Shown one piece after another: positions 26,232-37,200 of a stretch of 64,000 nucleotides of DNA. Numbering within the stretch: the first letter of the stretch is position 1; every line of letters begins with the position of its first letter. The stretch covers positions 62,001-126,000 of the forward strand of contig CAZLXM010000001.1 of the NCBI GenBank assembly GCA_964563105.1, written 5' to 3'. Position numbers and translations under genes: made by a program. Source of the DNA: CAYVTV01 sp964563105. GTDB taxonomy: Bacteria > Bacteroidota > Bacteroidia > Bacteroidales > GCA-2748055. The notes under the pieces are model-generated. The model saw nothing but the letters and a program-made list of their open reading frames with translations. It searched no databases and was not told the origin of the DNA.

Positions 26232-28910
26232 TTGCATATTAAACGACATATTGTATTAATATTATCAACAATCCTATTAATATTGCCGGATATCAGGGCA
26301 CAACTTCCGGAAATTCCTGAATCTGTGCCTGAAACAGATGTTGATAATAATCTTTCTTTTGATCCGGAACTAATCCCTGATTCCCTGACTTTCCAGGATA
26401 CAATCAGAGATTCTGTATCGACCGGGTCTTCAACTACCAAACTCGATGATAAAATTGAATACAATGCACGTGACTCTCTGATATTTGGACTTAACAATCA
26501 GAAAGTGTACCTGTTTGGTGAAGCCTCTGTTAAATATCTTGATAAAGAGCTTAATGCAGCTTATATTGAATATGACATGGGCAGCAATATAGTGTTTGCC
26601 AAAGGATTACCCGATTCTACCGGTGAAATTACCGGACGTCCTGTATTTAAAGATGGTGCCCTTAATTTTGAAGCTCAAACAATGAGATATAATTTCAAGA
26701 CAAAAAAAGGATATATTGAGGCAATTAAAACTGAGCAGGAGGGAGGATATTTACATTCTTCCATAACCAAGCAGGATCAGATGGGAAATATAAATATGAA
26801 AAACGGGAAGTATTCAACCTGTGATCTCGATCATCCTCATTTTTATGTGGCCCTTACAAAAGCCAAATCAATCCCGGGAGATAAAATTGTTTCAGGACCG
26901 GCATACCTTGTAATCGAAGATATTCCTTTGCCGATTGGAATCCCATTTGGCTTTTTCCCAAATACAAAAACAAATACTTCAGGTATTTTGATCCCCCAAT
27001 ATGGTGAGGAAAACCGCAGAGGCTTCTATCTTCGGAATGGCGGATATTATTTTTCAATAAATGATTATTTTAACCTGACTACAACGGGTACTATATATAC
27101 AAATGGTACCTGGGGGGCAAGGTTAAGCTCTGATTACAGAGTAAGATATCGCTTTAATGGAAATCTAAATTTAAACTATTATAAAAACATTGAAGGATTC
27201 AAAGATCTGCCAAACTACAATAAATCGTTTGATTATTCAATTATGTGGTCACATAATCAGGATGCAAAAGCAAATCCAAATCAAAATTTCCGGGCGAGTG
27301 TTAATCTTTCAACCAAAAAATTTGATAAAAATCATAGTCGTATACTTACAAATGTATTAACTAATACTAAACAATCAAGTATCTCATTTCAAAAAAACTG
27401 GCCAAACAGCCCTTTCAATTTCAGTACAAGCTTTAATCATTCTCAAAACAGCCTTACAGGAAGTGTTGACCTTAACTTCCCCAAAGCTTCACTTAATATG
27501 AACAGAATTTATCCTTTGAGGTCAAAAAAACCGACAGCAAAACGACATTGGTATGAAGAAATACAATTAAGTTACTCAGGGTTTTTTGATAATAGAATAA
27601 GAACTTCAGATTCTTTATTGTTTACCAGCAAAGTTTGGGATGATATGAATATGGGGTTCAGACACGAAATACCAGTAAACTGGAATTATAAACTCAAGAA
27701 ATTTAAGGTTCTGACTATTACACCAAACCTGAGATATACAGGAATGTTGTACAGAGATTATATAGAAAAACACAGGGCTCTCGTAACAGAAGAAGATACA
27801 GCATACTATATAACTGTTAAGGATACAATAAATAAAGTTACTTATGCTCAAGGCTATTATCCGGGAATATCAGCTTCACTTTCACCTAAAATTTATGGCA
27901 TGTATCAATTTTCAGGAAAAGGAAAGGTGCAGGCAATTAGACATGTAATGTCTCCAACGGTATCGTTTTCCTATATTCCGGATATGAGCGGACTCGTACC
28001 TGAATATTACAGAGAACTAAGGGATGAAGAAGGGAACCTTATTGAACGCTATTCAATATACGAAAACGGAATGTTTGGTACTCCTTCTTTTACAAGAAGA
28101 CAACGAACCATGTCTTTTTCTCTGAATAACAATATCGAAATGAAGGTAAGGGAAGATACTGATACAACAAGTAAAATTACAAAAGTAAAAATAATTGACA
28201 ACCTAAGCTTCACTACTTCAGCAAGTTTTGAAGACAGCATTCTTTTCAGGCCGGTAGCTTTTAACGGGAGCACTTCGATATTCAAAAATAAACTTAATTT
28301 AAGTTTCAGGGGAGGCTTTGATCCTTACGCCATTGATGATAAGAATAGAAGAATTAATAAACTTGAATTTAACCGTTCAGGAAAGCTGGCAAGGTTTACT
28401 AACTTCGGATTCTCAACCGGCTTTAGCTTTAGTTCATCAGAAAAAAAAGGAGATAGCGGGGATACTGCTCCCAGGGACACAGACACATCCCTGCCAGATA
28501 CAAGGATACCTGAAGCAGGCCTCCCTGGTGATGAATATGACAGGCTGGATGAAGATTATTATGGAGAATATGTTGATTTCAATATTCCCTGGAGTTTAAG
28601 AATTGACTATAACTTTAATTATACAAAACCTGCAGATAAAGCTGAATTCATCCAAACTTTCAGAATAACAGGAGATTTTAGTCTTACACCAAAATGGAAA
28701 ATAGGTTATAATACCGGATTTGATTTTAACACCAAACAATTTACCACCTCAAGCCTGAGCATATATCGCGATCTGCATTGCTGGGAGATGAATTTTACAG
28801 CTGTCCCTTTTGGATTTTATAAAAGTTTCAATTTCCAGATAAACGTGAAATCAGCAGTGCTTAAAGATTTAAAATATAATAAACGTATCCCCTGGCAGGA
28901 TAATCTATGA
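26232..28910 (+). CDS. lptD: LPS-assembly protein LptD
   Basis: This 892-residue outer-membrane protein has a signal peptide (HIKRHIVLILSTILLILPDIRAQ), a periplasmic OstA/LptA-like beta-taco domain (about 65-250, with NNQKVYLFGEASVKY) and a long beta-barrel with alternating aromatic strands. It inserts LPS into the outer leaflet. The start is a TTG directly preceded in frame by a stop, with no ATG available, and the signal peptide begins right there. It diverges from the amidase. Confidence 0.9.
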   Translation: MHIKRHIVLILSTILLILPDIRAQLPEIPESVPETDVDNNLSFDPELIPDSLTFQDTIRDSVSTGSSTTKLDDKIEYNARDSLIFGLNNQKVYLFGEASVKYLDKELNAAYIEYDMGSNIVFAKGLPDSTGEITGRPVFKDGALNFEAQTMRYNFKTKKGYIEAIKTEQEGGYLHSSITKQDQMGNINMKNGKYSTCDLDHPHFYVALTKAKSIPGDKIVSGPAYLVIEDIPLPIGIPFGFFPNTKTNTSGILIPQYGEENRRGFYLRNGGYYFSINDYFNLTTTGTIYTNGTWGARLSSDYRVRYRFNGNLNLNYYKNIEGFKDLPNYNKSFDYSIMWSHNQDAKANPNQNFRASVNLSTKKFDKNHSRILTNVLTNTKQSSISFQKNWPNSPFNFSTSFNHSQNSLTGSVDLNFPKASLNMNRIYPLRSKKPTAKRHWYEEIQLSYSGFFDNRIRTSDSLLFTSKVWDDMNMGFRHEIPVNWNYKLKKFKVLTITPNLRYTGMLYRDYIEKHRALVTEEDTAYYITVKDTINKVTYAQGYYPGISASLSPKIYGMYQFSGKGKVQAIRHVMSPTVSFSYIPDMSGLVPEYYRELRDEEGNLIERYSIYENGMFGTPSFTRRQRTMSFSLNNNIEMKVREDTDTTSKITKVKIIDNLSFTTSASFEDSILFRPVAFNGSTSIFKNKLNLSFRGGFDPYAIDDKNRRINKLEFNRSGKLARFTNFGFSTGFSFSSSEKKGDSGDTAPRDTDTSLPDTRIPEAGLPGDEYDRLDEDYYGEYVDFNIPWSLRIDYNFNYTKPADKAEFIQTFRITGDFSLTPKWKIGYNTGFDFNTKQFTTSSLSIYRDLHCWEMNFTAVPFGFYKSFNFQINVKSAVLKDLKYNKRIPWQDNL

Positions 28911-28943
28911 TAAAACTTTATAACTAAAATATGATTGTCAGAA

Positions 28944-29390
28944 TTATTCAGCTACGATCTCAAATGGGATTTCTATTTTCACATCTCTGTGTAAGCTTAC
29001 GCTGGCGGTATATTTCCCTATTTCTTTTATCAAATCTTCTTTTATTGTAATATTCCTTCGGTCAACATCGAAACCCTTAGCAGCCAAAGCTTCTGAAATC
29101 TGTATAGTATTAACAGACCCAAAAATCTTGCCTTTCGTGCTGGTTTTTGCACCAATGGTCAAACTGACATCTTTAAGCTTCTCAGCAATTTTACGTGCAT
29201 TTTCACGTAACTGTTCTTCTTTATGTGCTCGTTGCTTCAGTGTTTCTGCATGGACCTTTTTAAGGGAAGCAGTAGCCTGAACAGCCATACCTTTGGGGAT
29301 CAGGTAATTTCTGGCATAACCATCCTTCACGGTTATAATATCATCCCTATTACCAAGCTTTTGAATATCTTGTTTCAGAATTATTTCCAT
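28944..29390 (-). CDS. rplI: 50S ribosomal protein L9
   Basis: This 148-residue protein opens with the L9 signature MEIILKQDIQKLGNRDDIITVKDGYARNYLIPKG and has the C-terminal rRNA-binding domain. A GGAGGAA ribosome-binding sequence lies just before its ATG. It is last in the rpsF-rpsR-rplI operon and converges on lptD. Confidence 0.98.
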   Translation of the reverse strand: MEIILKQDIQKLGNRDDIITVKDGYARNYLIPKGMAVQATASLKKVHAETLKQRAHKEEQLRENARKIAEKLKDVSLTIGAKTSTKGKIFGSVNTIQISEALAAKGFDVDRRNITIKEDLIKEIGKYTASVSLHRDVKIEIPFEIVAE

Positions 29391-29409
29391 TTTTCTTCCT
29401 CCACTTGTT

Positions 29410-29679
29410 TTATTTTAACAGATCTGTTACATAGGGCAGCAGTGCAAGATGTCTTGCCCTCTTAATAGCTGTTGCTATTTTCCTCTGGTATTTTAATGAA
29501 GTGCCGGTAACCCTTCGGGGGAGAATCTTTCCCTGCTCATTTAAAAATTTTTTTAAAAATTCAGGGTCTTTATAGTCAATATATTTAATCCTGTTTTTTC
29601 TGAAACGGCAATACTTCTTTTTCCTTATTTCAACAGAAGGCGGAGTTAAATATCTGATTTCCGAACTACTTTGTGACAT
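29410..29679 (-). CDS. rpsR: 30S ribosomal protein S18
   Basis: This 89-residue protein has the S18 core KYCRFRKNRIKYIDYKD and the RRVTGTSLKYQRKIATAIKRARHLALLPY tail. An AAGGAGAT ribosome site overlaps the end of rpsF, which stops 3 bases earlier, so S6 and S18 translation is coupled, fitting their role as a heterodimer. Confidence 0.98.
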   Translation of the reverse strand: MSQSSSEIRYLTPPSVEIRKKKYCRFRKNRIKYIDYKDPEFLKKFLNEQGKILPRRVTGTSLKYQRKIATAIKRARHLALLPYVTDLLK

Positions 29680-29682
29680 GGC

Positions 29683-30039
29683 TTAAATCTCCTTTTCTTT
29701 TGTGGGTTCTTCTTTTTTACTTCTTTTTCTCTCCAAATACTCAACACCATATTTGTCAAGCTTAACGGTAAGAAAACGGATGATCCTTTCATCCCTTCTG
29801 AATTGTAACTCCAATTGTTCTACTAAGGAACCCTCACTTTCAAATTCAATGAGTTGATAAAAGCCGGTTGATTTTTTCTGAATAGGGTATGCAAGTTTTT
29901 TTAAACCCCAATACTCTTCATGAATAATAGATCCACCATTGTCGGTGATTATATTCCTGAACTTATCAACCGCTTCCTTTATCTGAGTTTCAGATAAAAC
30001 GGGAGTTGCAATGAAAACGGTTTCGTAACGGTTTAACAT
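29683..30039 (-). CDS. rpsF: 30S ribosomal protein S6
   Basis: This 118-residue protein shows the S6 fold pattern: the MLNRYETVFIATPVLSE opening, YWGLKKLAYPIQKKSTGFY and the charged C-terminal tail. It is first in the operon with S18 and L9, behind the consensus promoter at 30071-30101. It is divergent from dnaX. Confidence 0.98.
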   Translation of the reverse strand: MLNRYETVFIATPVLSETQIKEAVDKFRNIITDNGGSIIHEEYWGLKKLAYPIQKKSTGFYQLIEFESEGSLVEQLELQFRRDERIIRFLTVKLDKYGVEYLERKRSKKEEPTKEKEI

Positions 30040-30070
30040 ACTTATATTTATTTAATTTTGAAAATGTCCG

Positions 30071-30101
30071 CAAAAATATAAACTTTTTATTTCATATCAA
30101 A
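30071..30101 (-). promoter_or_regulatory. Consensus promoter of the rpsF-rpsR-rplI operon
   Basis: On the minus strand: TTTG (30101-30098), exactly 19 bases, then TATTTTTG (30078-30071). This is a complete match to the Bacteroidota TTTG-N19-TAnnTTTG promoter. Transcription would begin near 30064, giving a 25-base leader. Confidence 0.75.
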
Positions 30102-30136
30102 ACTATTTTAATAATTCATTTTTCACTTCAAAATAG

Positions 30137-30144
30137 TATCTTTA
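30137..30144 (+). promoter_or_regulatory. -7-like box for dnaX
   Basis: TATCTTTA is one base from TAnnTTTG. A start of transcription near 30151 would leave the TTG at 30150 untranscribed, which favours the ATG at 30171 as the dnaX start. Confidence 0.4.
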
Positions 30145-30170
30145 GCACTTTGTTTAGTAAATTAACTTTT

Positions 30171-31958
30171 ATGGGTAATTTTATTGTATCGGCCAGAAAA
30201 TACAGGCCTGAAACATTTAAAAGTGTAGTAGGACAAGATGCAATAACAGCTACACTCAAAAATGCCATTAAAGCTAATCATATTGGACATGCATATCTTT
30301 TTTGCGGCCCGAGAGGAGTTGGAAAAACAACCTGTGCCAGGATACTGGCTAAAACTATAAATTGCAGTGACATAACGCACGATACAGAACCTTGCAATAA
30401 ATGTGAATCATGCAGTGCATTTAATAATAGCCGCTCTTATAATATTCATGAACTGGATGCAGCTTCAAATAATTCAATTGATGATATACGGCTTCTGATA
30501 GAAAAAGTCCGGATACCCCCTCAAACAGGAAAGTTTAGTGTATATATCATCGATGAAGTACATATGCTGTCAGCTTCTGCATTTAATGCTTTCTTAAAAA
30601 CATTGGAAGAACCCCCGGCACATGCAATATTTATTCTTGCCACCACAGAAAAACATAAAATAATACCTACTATTCTTAGCAGATGTCAGATATTTGATTT
30701 TAACCGTATTAAAATCACTGATATAGTTAATTATCTTAGCTTTATAGCAAATAAAGAAAAAGTTGAATATGAACCGGAAGCTCTTCATATAATAGCTGAA
30801 AAAGCTGATGGTGCAATGAGAGATGCTCTGACTATTTTTGACCAGGTAGTTAGTTTTAGTAATGAAATAGTAAAATATCAACATATTATTGAAATCCTTA
30901 ATATTCTGGATTATGAATATTATTTCAATATTACTGATCATTTTCTTGCAGGCAATACTTCAGCGGCGTTATTATTATTCGATGGAATTCTGAATAACGG
31001 TTTTGATGCCCGAAATTTTATCTCCGGACTTGGAAGCCATTTTAGGGGCCTTCTGGTTTCAAAAGATCCTGAAACTATTAAACTGCTGGAAGTAAGTGAT
31101 CGTTTTCGTGAAAAATATCTTAAACAATCAGGGCAGTGTTCAGACGATTTTATTTTTACAGCTTTGAATATATGTAATGAAACTGACTTAAACTATAGGA
31201 TCAGCCGGAATCAAAGGCTCCTTTCCGAATTAGCAATTATCAAATTAAGCAGGATACTGGAAGAAAAAAAAAAGCCCGCACCAATTCAGGCCGATGATCC
31301 GGTAAAACCTGAAAGTACCGGCATTAATAAAGAGCCGGGCCCGGATTTGACGATTATTAGCGAATTAACACCAACCCGTGACGAGAATAAAGTTATTCAG
31401 GATAGCTCAGAAATAAAAAAGAATCTGATAAAAACGTCCGGAATTTCAATAAAACATATTGTTTCAACTGTTAACACAAAAGAAGAGAAAGAGAAGGGGG
31501 AAGAAAAAGAAGATGAAAATAGAAATGCAGGACAATCTTTTAATATTGACTTGTCAGATGAGGAAAATATAGATGAAATGCTTTCTGAAACACCATTTTC
31601 ACAGGAAGAACTTATATTGAAATGGAAAGAATATGCGGAACTTATAAATGATGAAAGACCACGTATTGCCATTTTATTAAAAAACAAAGTTCCTGTTCTT
31701 GAAGATGGCTATGAGATAAGCCTGACACTTGATAATACTGTTCAAATTAATGAATTTGAACAAAATATAAGAAACGCTTTACTGAACTTTCTTAAAAAGG
31801 AATTAAATAATTCATATATAAGGATTACTTCCAGTCTGGAGAAAAATGAAAGTGCCAAAAGAATTTTATATACACCTGAAGAACAATTTCAATACTTAAG
31901 CAGAAAAAATCCCGCTTTAATTAAACTCAGGCAAAAATTCAGTCTCGATTTTGAATAA
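30171..31958 (+). CDS. dnaX: DNA polymerase III subunit gamma/tau
   Basis: From the ATG at 30171 the protein has 595 residues. It contains the clamp-loader AAA+ domain with Walker A GPRGVGKTT, the four-cysteine zinc module (CSDITHDTEPCNKCESC), the DEVHMLS Walker B and the SRC arginine-finger segment. A variable acidic linker and a C-terminal domain follow. It is the motor and scaffold of the replicative clamp loader. No frameshift heptamer (A AAA AAG type) obviously producing gamma was identified; an A run occurs near 31264-31273 but was not analysed further. Confidence 0.95.
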   Translation: MGNFIVSARKYRPETFKSVVGQDAITATLKNAIKANHIGHAYLFCGPRGVGKTTCARILAKTINCSDITHDTEPCNKCESCSAFNNSRSYNIHELDAASNNSIDDIRLLIEKVRIPPQTGKFSVYIIDEVHMLSASAFNAFLKTLEEPPAHAIFILATTEKHKIIPTILSRCQIFDFNRIKITDIVNYLSFIANKEKVEYEPEALHIIAEKADGAMRDALTIFDQVVSFSNEIVKYQHIIEILNILDYEYYFNITDHFLAGNTSAALLLFDGILNNGFDARNFISGLGSHFRGLLVSKDPETIKLLEVSDRFREKYLKQSGQCSDDFIFTALNICNETDLNYRISRNQRLLSELAIIKLSRILEEKKKPAPIQADDPVKPESTGINKEPGPDLTIISELTPTRDENKVIQDSSEIKKNLIKTSGISIKHIVSTVNTKEEKEKGEEKEDENRNAGQSFNIDLSDEENIDEMLSETPFSQEELILKWKEYAELINDERPRIAILLKNKVPVLEDGYEISLTLDNTVQINEFEQNIRNALLNFLKKELNNSYIRITSSLEKNESAKRILYTPEEQFQYLSRKNPALIKLRQKFSLDFE

Positions 31959-31982
31959 TAATTATTTTTAATACATTTTTTT

Positions 31983-33257
31983 ATGAATAGCAATAAAATA
32001 ACCATTGAAAAGAAAAAATTACAAGTTCCTTCCCATCCGGTTATCCCGTTTATTGAAGGTGATGGCACCGGCCCCGATATTTGGGCTGCATCTGTAAGAG
32101 TGTTTGATGCTGCCGTTGAAACGGCTTATGGAGGAAAAAGAAAAATTATATGGAAAGAGGTTTTAGCTGGAGAAAAAGCTTATAAAAATACCGGTGAATG
32201 GCTGCCTGATGAAACATTGAAAATAATAAAAGAATATCTTGTTGCAATTAAAGGCCCCCTGACTACTCCTGTGGGCGGAGGAATACGGTCACTAAATGTA
32301 GCCCTGCGCCAATTACTCGATCTTTACGTTTGCCTGCGTCCCGTAAAATATTACGACGGGGTCCCATCGCCGGTAAAAAATCCCGGCACCACCGATATGG
32401 TAATATTCAGGGAAAATTCCGAAGATATTTATGCCGGGATTGAATGGATGACAGGAACACCTGAAGCTGAAATGCTTAAATCATATCTTATCGGGAATTT
32501 AAATGTTAAGACTATCAGATTTCCCGAAACTTCATCAATCGGGATAAAACCAGTTTCACAGGAGGGAACTGCCCGGCTCGTAAGAGCAGCCCTCGAATAT
32601 ACACTTAAAGAAAAAAAATCTTCTCTGACTCTTGTTCATAAAGGAAATATAATGAAATATACTGAAGGGCAATTTAAATTGTGGGGATATGAAATTGCTG
32701 AAAAGGAATTTGGAGATTATGTATTTACATGGATGCAGTATGACAGGATTGCCGAAAAAGAAGGTAAACAGAAAGCTGGTGAAATGATGGATAAGGCGGT
32801 AAAAGATGGTAAAATAATTGTAAAAGATGTAATTGCAGACGCTTTCCTTCAACAAATCCTTACCCGGCCCGCAGAGTATTCTGTTATAGCCACTATGAAC
32901 CTTAATGGTGACTATATTAGCGATGCTCTTGCTGCAATCGTTGGTGGAATAGGTATTGCCCCCGGAGCAAATATTAACTATGAAACAGGACATGCCATAT
33001 TCGAGGCTACACATGGTACAGCCCCAAAATATGCAGGGTTGGATAAGGTTAATCCGGGATCTGTAATCCTGTCAGGTGCTATGATGTTTGAATATATGGG
33101 CTGGGATGAAGCTGCTGAACTTATTAGAAACGGATTGCAAAAAACTATTCAGTCAAAAAAGGTAACTTACGATTTTGCCAGATTAATGGATAATCCAATA
33201 GAACTAAAAACATCTGAATTTGGCTCTGAAATCATTAAAAATATTAGGAATCATTAA
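31983..33257 (+). CDS. icd: Isocitrate dehydrogenase (NADP-type)
   Basis: This 424-residue enzyme oxidises isocitrate to 2-oxoglutarate in the TCA cycle. The E. coli-type motifs are present: IPFIEGDGTGPDIW, the phosphorylatable-serine loop GGGIRSLNVALRQ, RENSEDIYAGIEW, and the NLNGDYISDALAAIVGGIG metal/nucleotide segment. The stop lies within a 17-base sequence that is repeated directly 19 bases downstream. It follows dnaX by 24 bases. Confidence 0.96.
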   Translation: MNSNKITIEKKKLQVPSHPVIPFIEGDGTGPDIWAASVRVFDAAVETAYGGKRKIIWKEVLAGEKAYKNTGEWLPDETLKIIKEYLVAIKGPLTTPVGGGIRSLNVALRQLLDLYVCLRPVKYYDGVPSPVKNPGTTDMVIFRENSEDIYAGIEWMTGTPEAEMLKSYLIGNLNVKTIRFPETSSIGIKPVSQEGTARLVRAALEYTLKEKKSSLTLVHKGNIMKYTEGQFKLWGYEIAEKEFGDYVFTWMQYDRIAEKEGKQKAGEMMDKAVKDGKIIVKDVIADAFLQQILTRPAEYSVIATMNLNGDYISDALAAIVGGIGIAPGANINYETGHAIFEATHGTAPKYAGLDKVNPGSVILSGAMMFEYMGWDEAAELIRNGLQKTIQSKKVTYDFARLMDNPIELKTSEFGSEIIKNIRNH

Positions 33258-33345
33258 AAATATTAAAAATCAGTAAACAAAAAATAAACTGAACTTGTTT
33301 TATTGATGTTTTATTAGTATTTAACAGAAAAATAACTAAGATATT

Positions 33346-33834
33346 ATGCTTAAAAAAAATATTGAAGATATCCTGAATGAACAGGTTGAAAAGGAAGGTT
33401 ATTCCTCAAATCTTTACCTGGCCATGGCTTCATGGGCTGAAACAAACGGTTATAAAGGAGTTTCAAAATGGCTGTATGCCCAGGCAGAAGAAGAAAGAAT
33501 GCATATGCTTAAAATAATTGCATATATAAATGAAAGGGCAGGGACAGCGGTAATTCCATCATTTAAACAACCGCCTTTATCATTTAACACAATTAAAGAT
33601 ATGTTTATTGACATACTTAAACATGAAGAATATATAAGTAGTTCAATTAATGAAATTGTTGCAAAATCTATCGAAGAAAAAGATTATACAACTCATAACT
33701 GGATTCAGTGGTTCGTTACCGAACAAATTGAAGAAGAAGCACAGGTGAGAGATATCCTGGATAAGCTCAATCTTGCCGGCGACAAACATCTCTATATATT
33801 TGATCGTGATATTTTGGGAATGAGAGATGATTAA
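33346..33834 (+). CDS. ftnA: Ferritin
   Basis: This 162-residue four-helix iron-storage protein has an intact ferroxidase-type pattern: E17 in VEKEGYSSNLYLAMASW, the AEEERMHM pair (E50/E51 and H54 region) and the EQIEEEAQV helix with E126-E130. No heme-binding bacterioferritin methionine is obvious, so it is a non-heme FtnA type. It stands alone between icd and secA. Confidence 0.95.
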   Translation: MLKKNIEDILNEQVEKEGYSSNLYLAMASWAETNGYKGVSKWLYAQAEEERMHMLKIIAYINERAGTAVIPSFKQPPLSFNTIKDMFIDILKHEEYISSSINEIVAKSIEEKDYTTHNWIQWFVTEQIEEEAQVRDILDKLNLAGDKHLYIFDRDILGMRDD

Positions 33835-34274
33835 TTCCGGGCCGCAGGTTTATACTTTTTATATTACGATGTAAGCGGATAAATATCTGTCATCTCTAAA
33901 TATTTGTATGCTAGTTAAAGCATTTCAGTTAAACAGGGAATATCTCCGCACAAATACAATTTAATTTCTTATTTTATATTCTAAAATTTTTGTATATTAC
34001 ATAATTCACACCTTATCATAGATCAACAAAAAGTAACAATGATTCTTTTTGATAAATAGTTGTGAGTTCAGTAAGAATATTTATCATAAACCCTCATCTT
34101 ATTTTTATCTGATTTAAAGTTTAATGATAAAGATACACTTTCGGGTTTTGTGATGTTTTTTTGCTGTTTGTTGATATGGCAATTATTTAGTTAAATTAAA
34201 AAACCAAAATTTTATTAAAAAAGGCTAATTTTGTCGAATATGTGAATTAAATTTAGAATAAATAAACTGCTAAG
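33835..34274. other. 440-base gap between ferritin and secA
   Basis: No ORF or RNA family is recognisable. Two stem-loops are visible: one with CAAAAAG/CTTTTTG arms around 34026-34052, and one at 34081-34130 with TTATCAT-AAAC paired to GTTT-AATGATAA and a single bulge. The secA promoter box lies at 34226. Confidence 0.6.
34226..34233 (+). promoter_or_regulatory. -7 promoter box for secA
   Basis: TAATTTTG is a perfect TAnnTTTG box. The inferred start near 34240 leaves a leader of about 35 bases before the ATG at 34275. No -33 TTTG at the usual distance is evident. Confidence 0.5.
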
Positions 34275-37200
34275 ATGAGCATACTTAATAAAATTTTGTC
34301 TTCCTTTTTAGGTAGCAAAGCAGAAAGAGATTTAAAAGAAATAAAACCTTATATTGACAGGATTAATTCGGTATATCCCTTAATTGCTACTCTTTCCAAT
34401 GATGAACTCCGGGCTAAATCTGCCGAAATAAAACAGAAGGTTCGTAATTATGTGAAAATTCAGGAAGATGAATTAAAAGAATTAAAAGTAAAATCTGAAG
34501 ATTATGAGCTTGAACTTACTGAAAAGGAAAAAATATTTGAAAGAATAGACAGACTTATTAAAGAAATTGATGAAAAACATGAAGAAATTCTAAATGAAGT
34601 TCTGCCTGAAGTATTTTCCATTGTCAAAGAAACTGCCAAAAGATTTACTGAAAATGACAAGATAGAGGTAACAGCCCTTGATTATGATAAAGACTTAGCA
34701 AGTAAACATGAGCATATTGAAATAAAGGGAGATAAAGCTTTTTGGCATTCCAGCTGGGTAGCCGGAGGAAATAAAATTGTCTGGGAAATGGTACATTATG
34801 AAGTCCAGCTTATTGGGGGAGTTGTATTACATCAGGGGAAAATTGCAGAGATGGCAACAGGTGAAGGGAAAACCCTGGTAGCTACATTACCGGTTTTTTT
34901 AAATGCATTAACCGGAAAAGGAGTTCATATAGTTACAGTAAATGATTACCTGGCTAAAAGAGACTCTGAATGGATGGGGCCAATTTATCAGTTTCATGGT
35001 TTAACTGTTGATTGTATTGATAAATACCAGCCTAATTCCGAAGAACGGCGAAAAGCTTATAATGCTGATATAACTTATGGCACAAATAATGAGTTTGGCT
35101 TTGATTATCTCAGGGATAATATGGCACTTAGTCCCGAAGACCTTGTACAGCGCAAACATAATTATGCAATAGTTGATGAGGTAGACTCCGTATTAATTGA
35201 TGAAGCAAGGACACCTCTTATAATTTCAGGGCCAATTCCCAAAGGCGAAAATCAGGAATTTCAGGAACTTAAGCCAAGAATTGAACGCATTGTTGATGCG
35301 CAAAAAAGACTTGTAAGTCAAGTTATAAATGATGCAAGAAAATTCCTTCAGGAAGAAAATTCCGAACAGGCAGGACTTATGCTCCTACGTGCGCACAAAG
35401 GATTACCCAGAAATAAAGTACTTATAAAGTTGCTCAGCGAAGAAGGAAATAAGTCACTTTTACTAAAAACAGAAAACTTTTATATGCAGGATAATAATAA
35501 GAATATGCCTGTTGTTACTGATGAATTGTATTTTGTTATTGAAGAAAAACAAAATGCAATTGAGCTGACAGACAAGGGTATAGATCTTATTAGTTCTCCT
35601 GAAGATCCTGAGTTTTTTATTCTTCCTGATATTGGGAGTGAGATTGCGGAAATAGAAAAATCTGATCTGAACGAGCATGAACGTTTAATTAAAAAAGATA
35701 AGTTATTACAGAATTATGCAGTAAAATCCGAACGTATCCATACTGTAAATCAGTTACTAAAGGCTTATACTCTTTTTGAAAGGGACGTTGAATATGTGGT
35801 TTTGGATAACAAAGTTAAAATCGTGGATGAGCAAACCGGCAGGATTATGGAAGGCCGAAGATATTCTGATGGATTGCATCAGGCGATTGAGGCTAAGGAA
35901 AATGTAAAGGTTGAAGCTGCCACACAGACATGGGCTACAATTACACTTCAGAATTATTTCAGAATGTATCATAAACTTGCAGGAATGACCGGTACTGCTG
36001 AAACCGAAGCCGGGGAATTCTGGAATATTTATAAACTGGATGTTGTTGTTATCCCGACAAATAAATCGGTGATTAGAAACGACGAAGAGGACTTTGTTTA
36101 TAAAACAAAGCGTGAAAAGTTCAATGCAATTATTGATCAGATAACAGAACTTATTTCGCAGGGCAGGCCGGTGCTCGTCGGGACTACTTCGGTCGAAATA
36201 TCAGAGCTTCTTAGCCGTATGCTTAAATTAAAAAGAATAGAACATAATGTTTTAAATGCTAAATTTCATGCCCGTGAGGCTGACATTGTTGCCCAGGCAG
36301 GAAAAAAAGGACAGGTGACAATTGCAACAAACATGGCCGGGAGAGGAACTGATATTAAAATTTCACAAGAAGTGAAAGATGCAAATGGACTAGCCATTAT
36401 TGGAAGTGAACGTCATGAGTCCAGAAGAGTAGACCGTCAGCTCAGAGGCCGTTCAGGACGCCAGGGAGATCCCGGGTCATCACGCTTCTATGTTAGCCTT
36501 GAAGATGATCTTATGCGCATTTTTGGATCAGAAAGGATAGCCGGTTTAATGGATAAGCTGGGATTAAAAGAAGGGGAGGTGATAACCCACTCTATGATAT
36601 CAAGGTCAATTGAGCGCGCACAGAAAAAAGTAGAAGAAAATAACTTTGGAATACGTAAACGGCTTCTCGAATATGATGATGTGATGAATTCACAAAGAGA
36701 AGTAATATACAAAAGACGTAAACATGCATTATTCGGAGACAGATTAAGTGTGGATATAAATAATATGTTTCATGATGTAGTGGAAAGTATTGTAGAACAA
36801 TTTCATGATGATCATGATTATGAGGGATTTAATTATGAGCTCATCCGCACTTTATCAATTGAATCACCTGTCAAAATCGAAGAGTTTAATTCTTCAGGCA
36901 GTTCAGAAATATCTGATAAAATATTAGATTATATTTTATCAACTTACAAAAGAAAAGAAGATACTCTGGCAAAACAAGCCTTTCCTGTAATTAAGGATGT
37001 TTTTGAGAAACAGGCTGCTGTTTATGAAAACATTGTAGTTCCGGTAAGTGATGGTTTCCGTGTTTACAGGGTTGTTACAAATCTTGAAAAAGCTTTTAAA
37101 ACAGGGGCAAGAGAAATAATGCGTTCATTTGAAAAAACCGCAGTTCTTGCAACTATAGACGAAAACTGGAAAGAGCATCTAAGAGAGCTGGATGACCTGA

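Noticed and set aside
30150..30170. TTG start for dnaX
   Set aside because: The ATG at 30171 matches the usual DnaX start, and the TTG is at the inferred transcription start itself.
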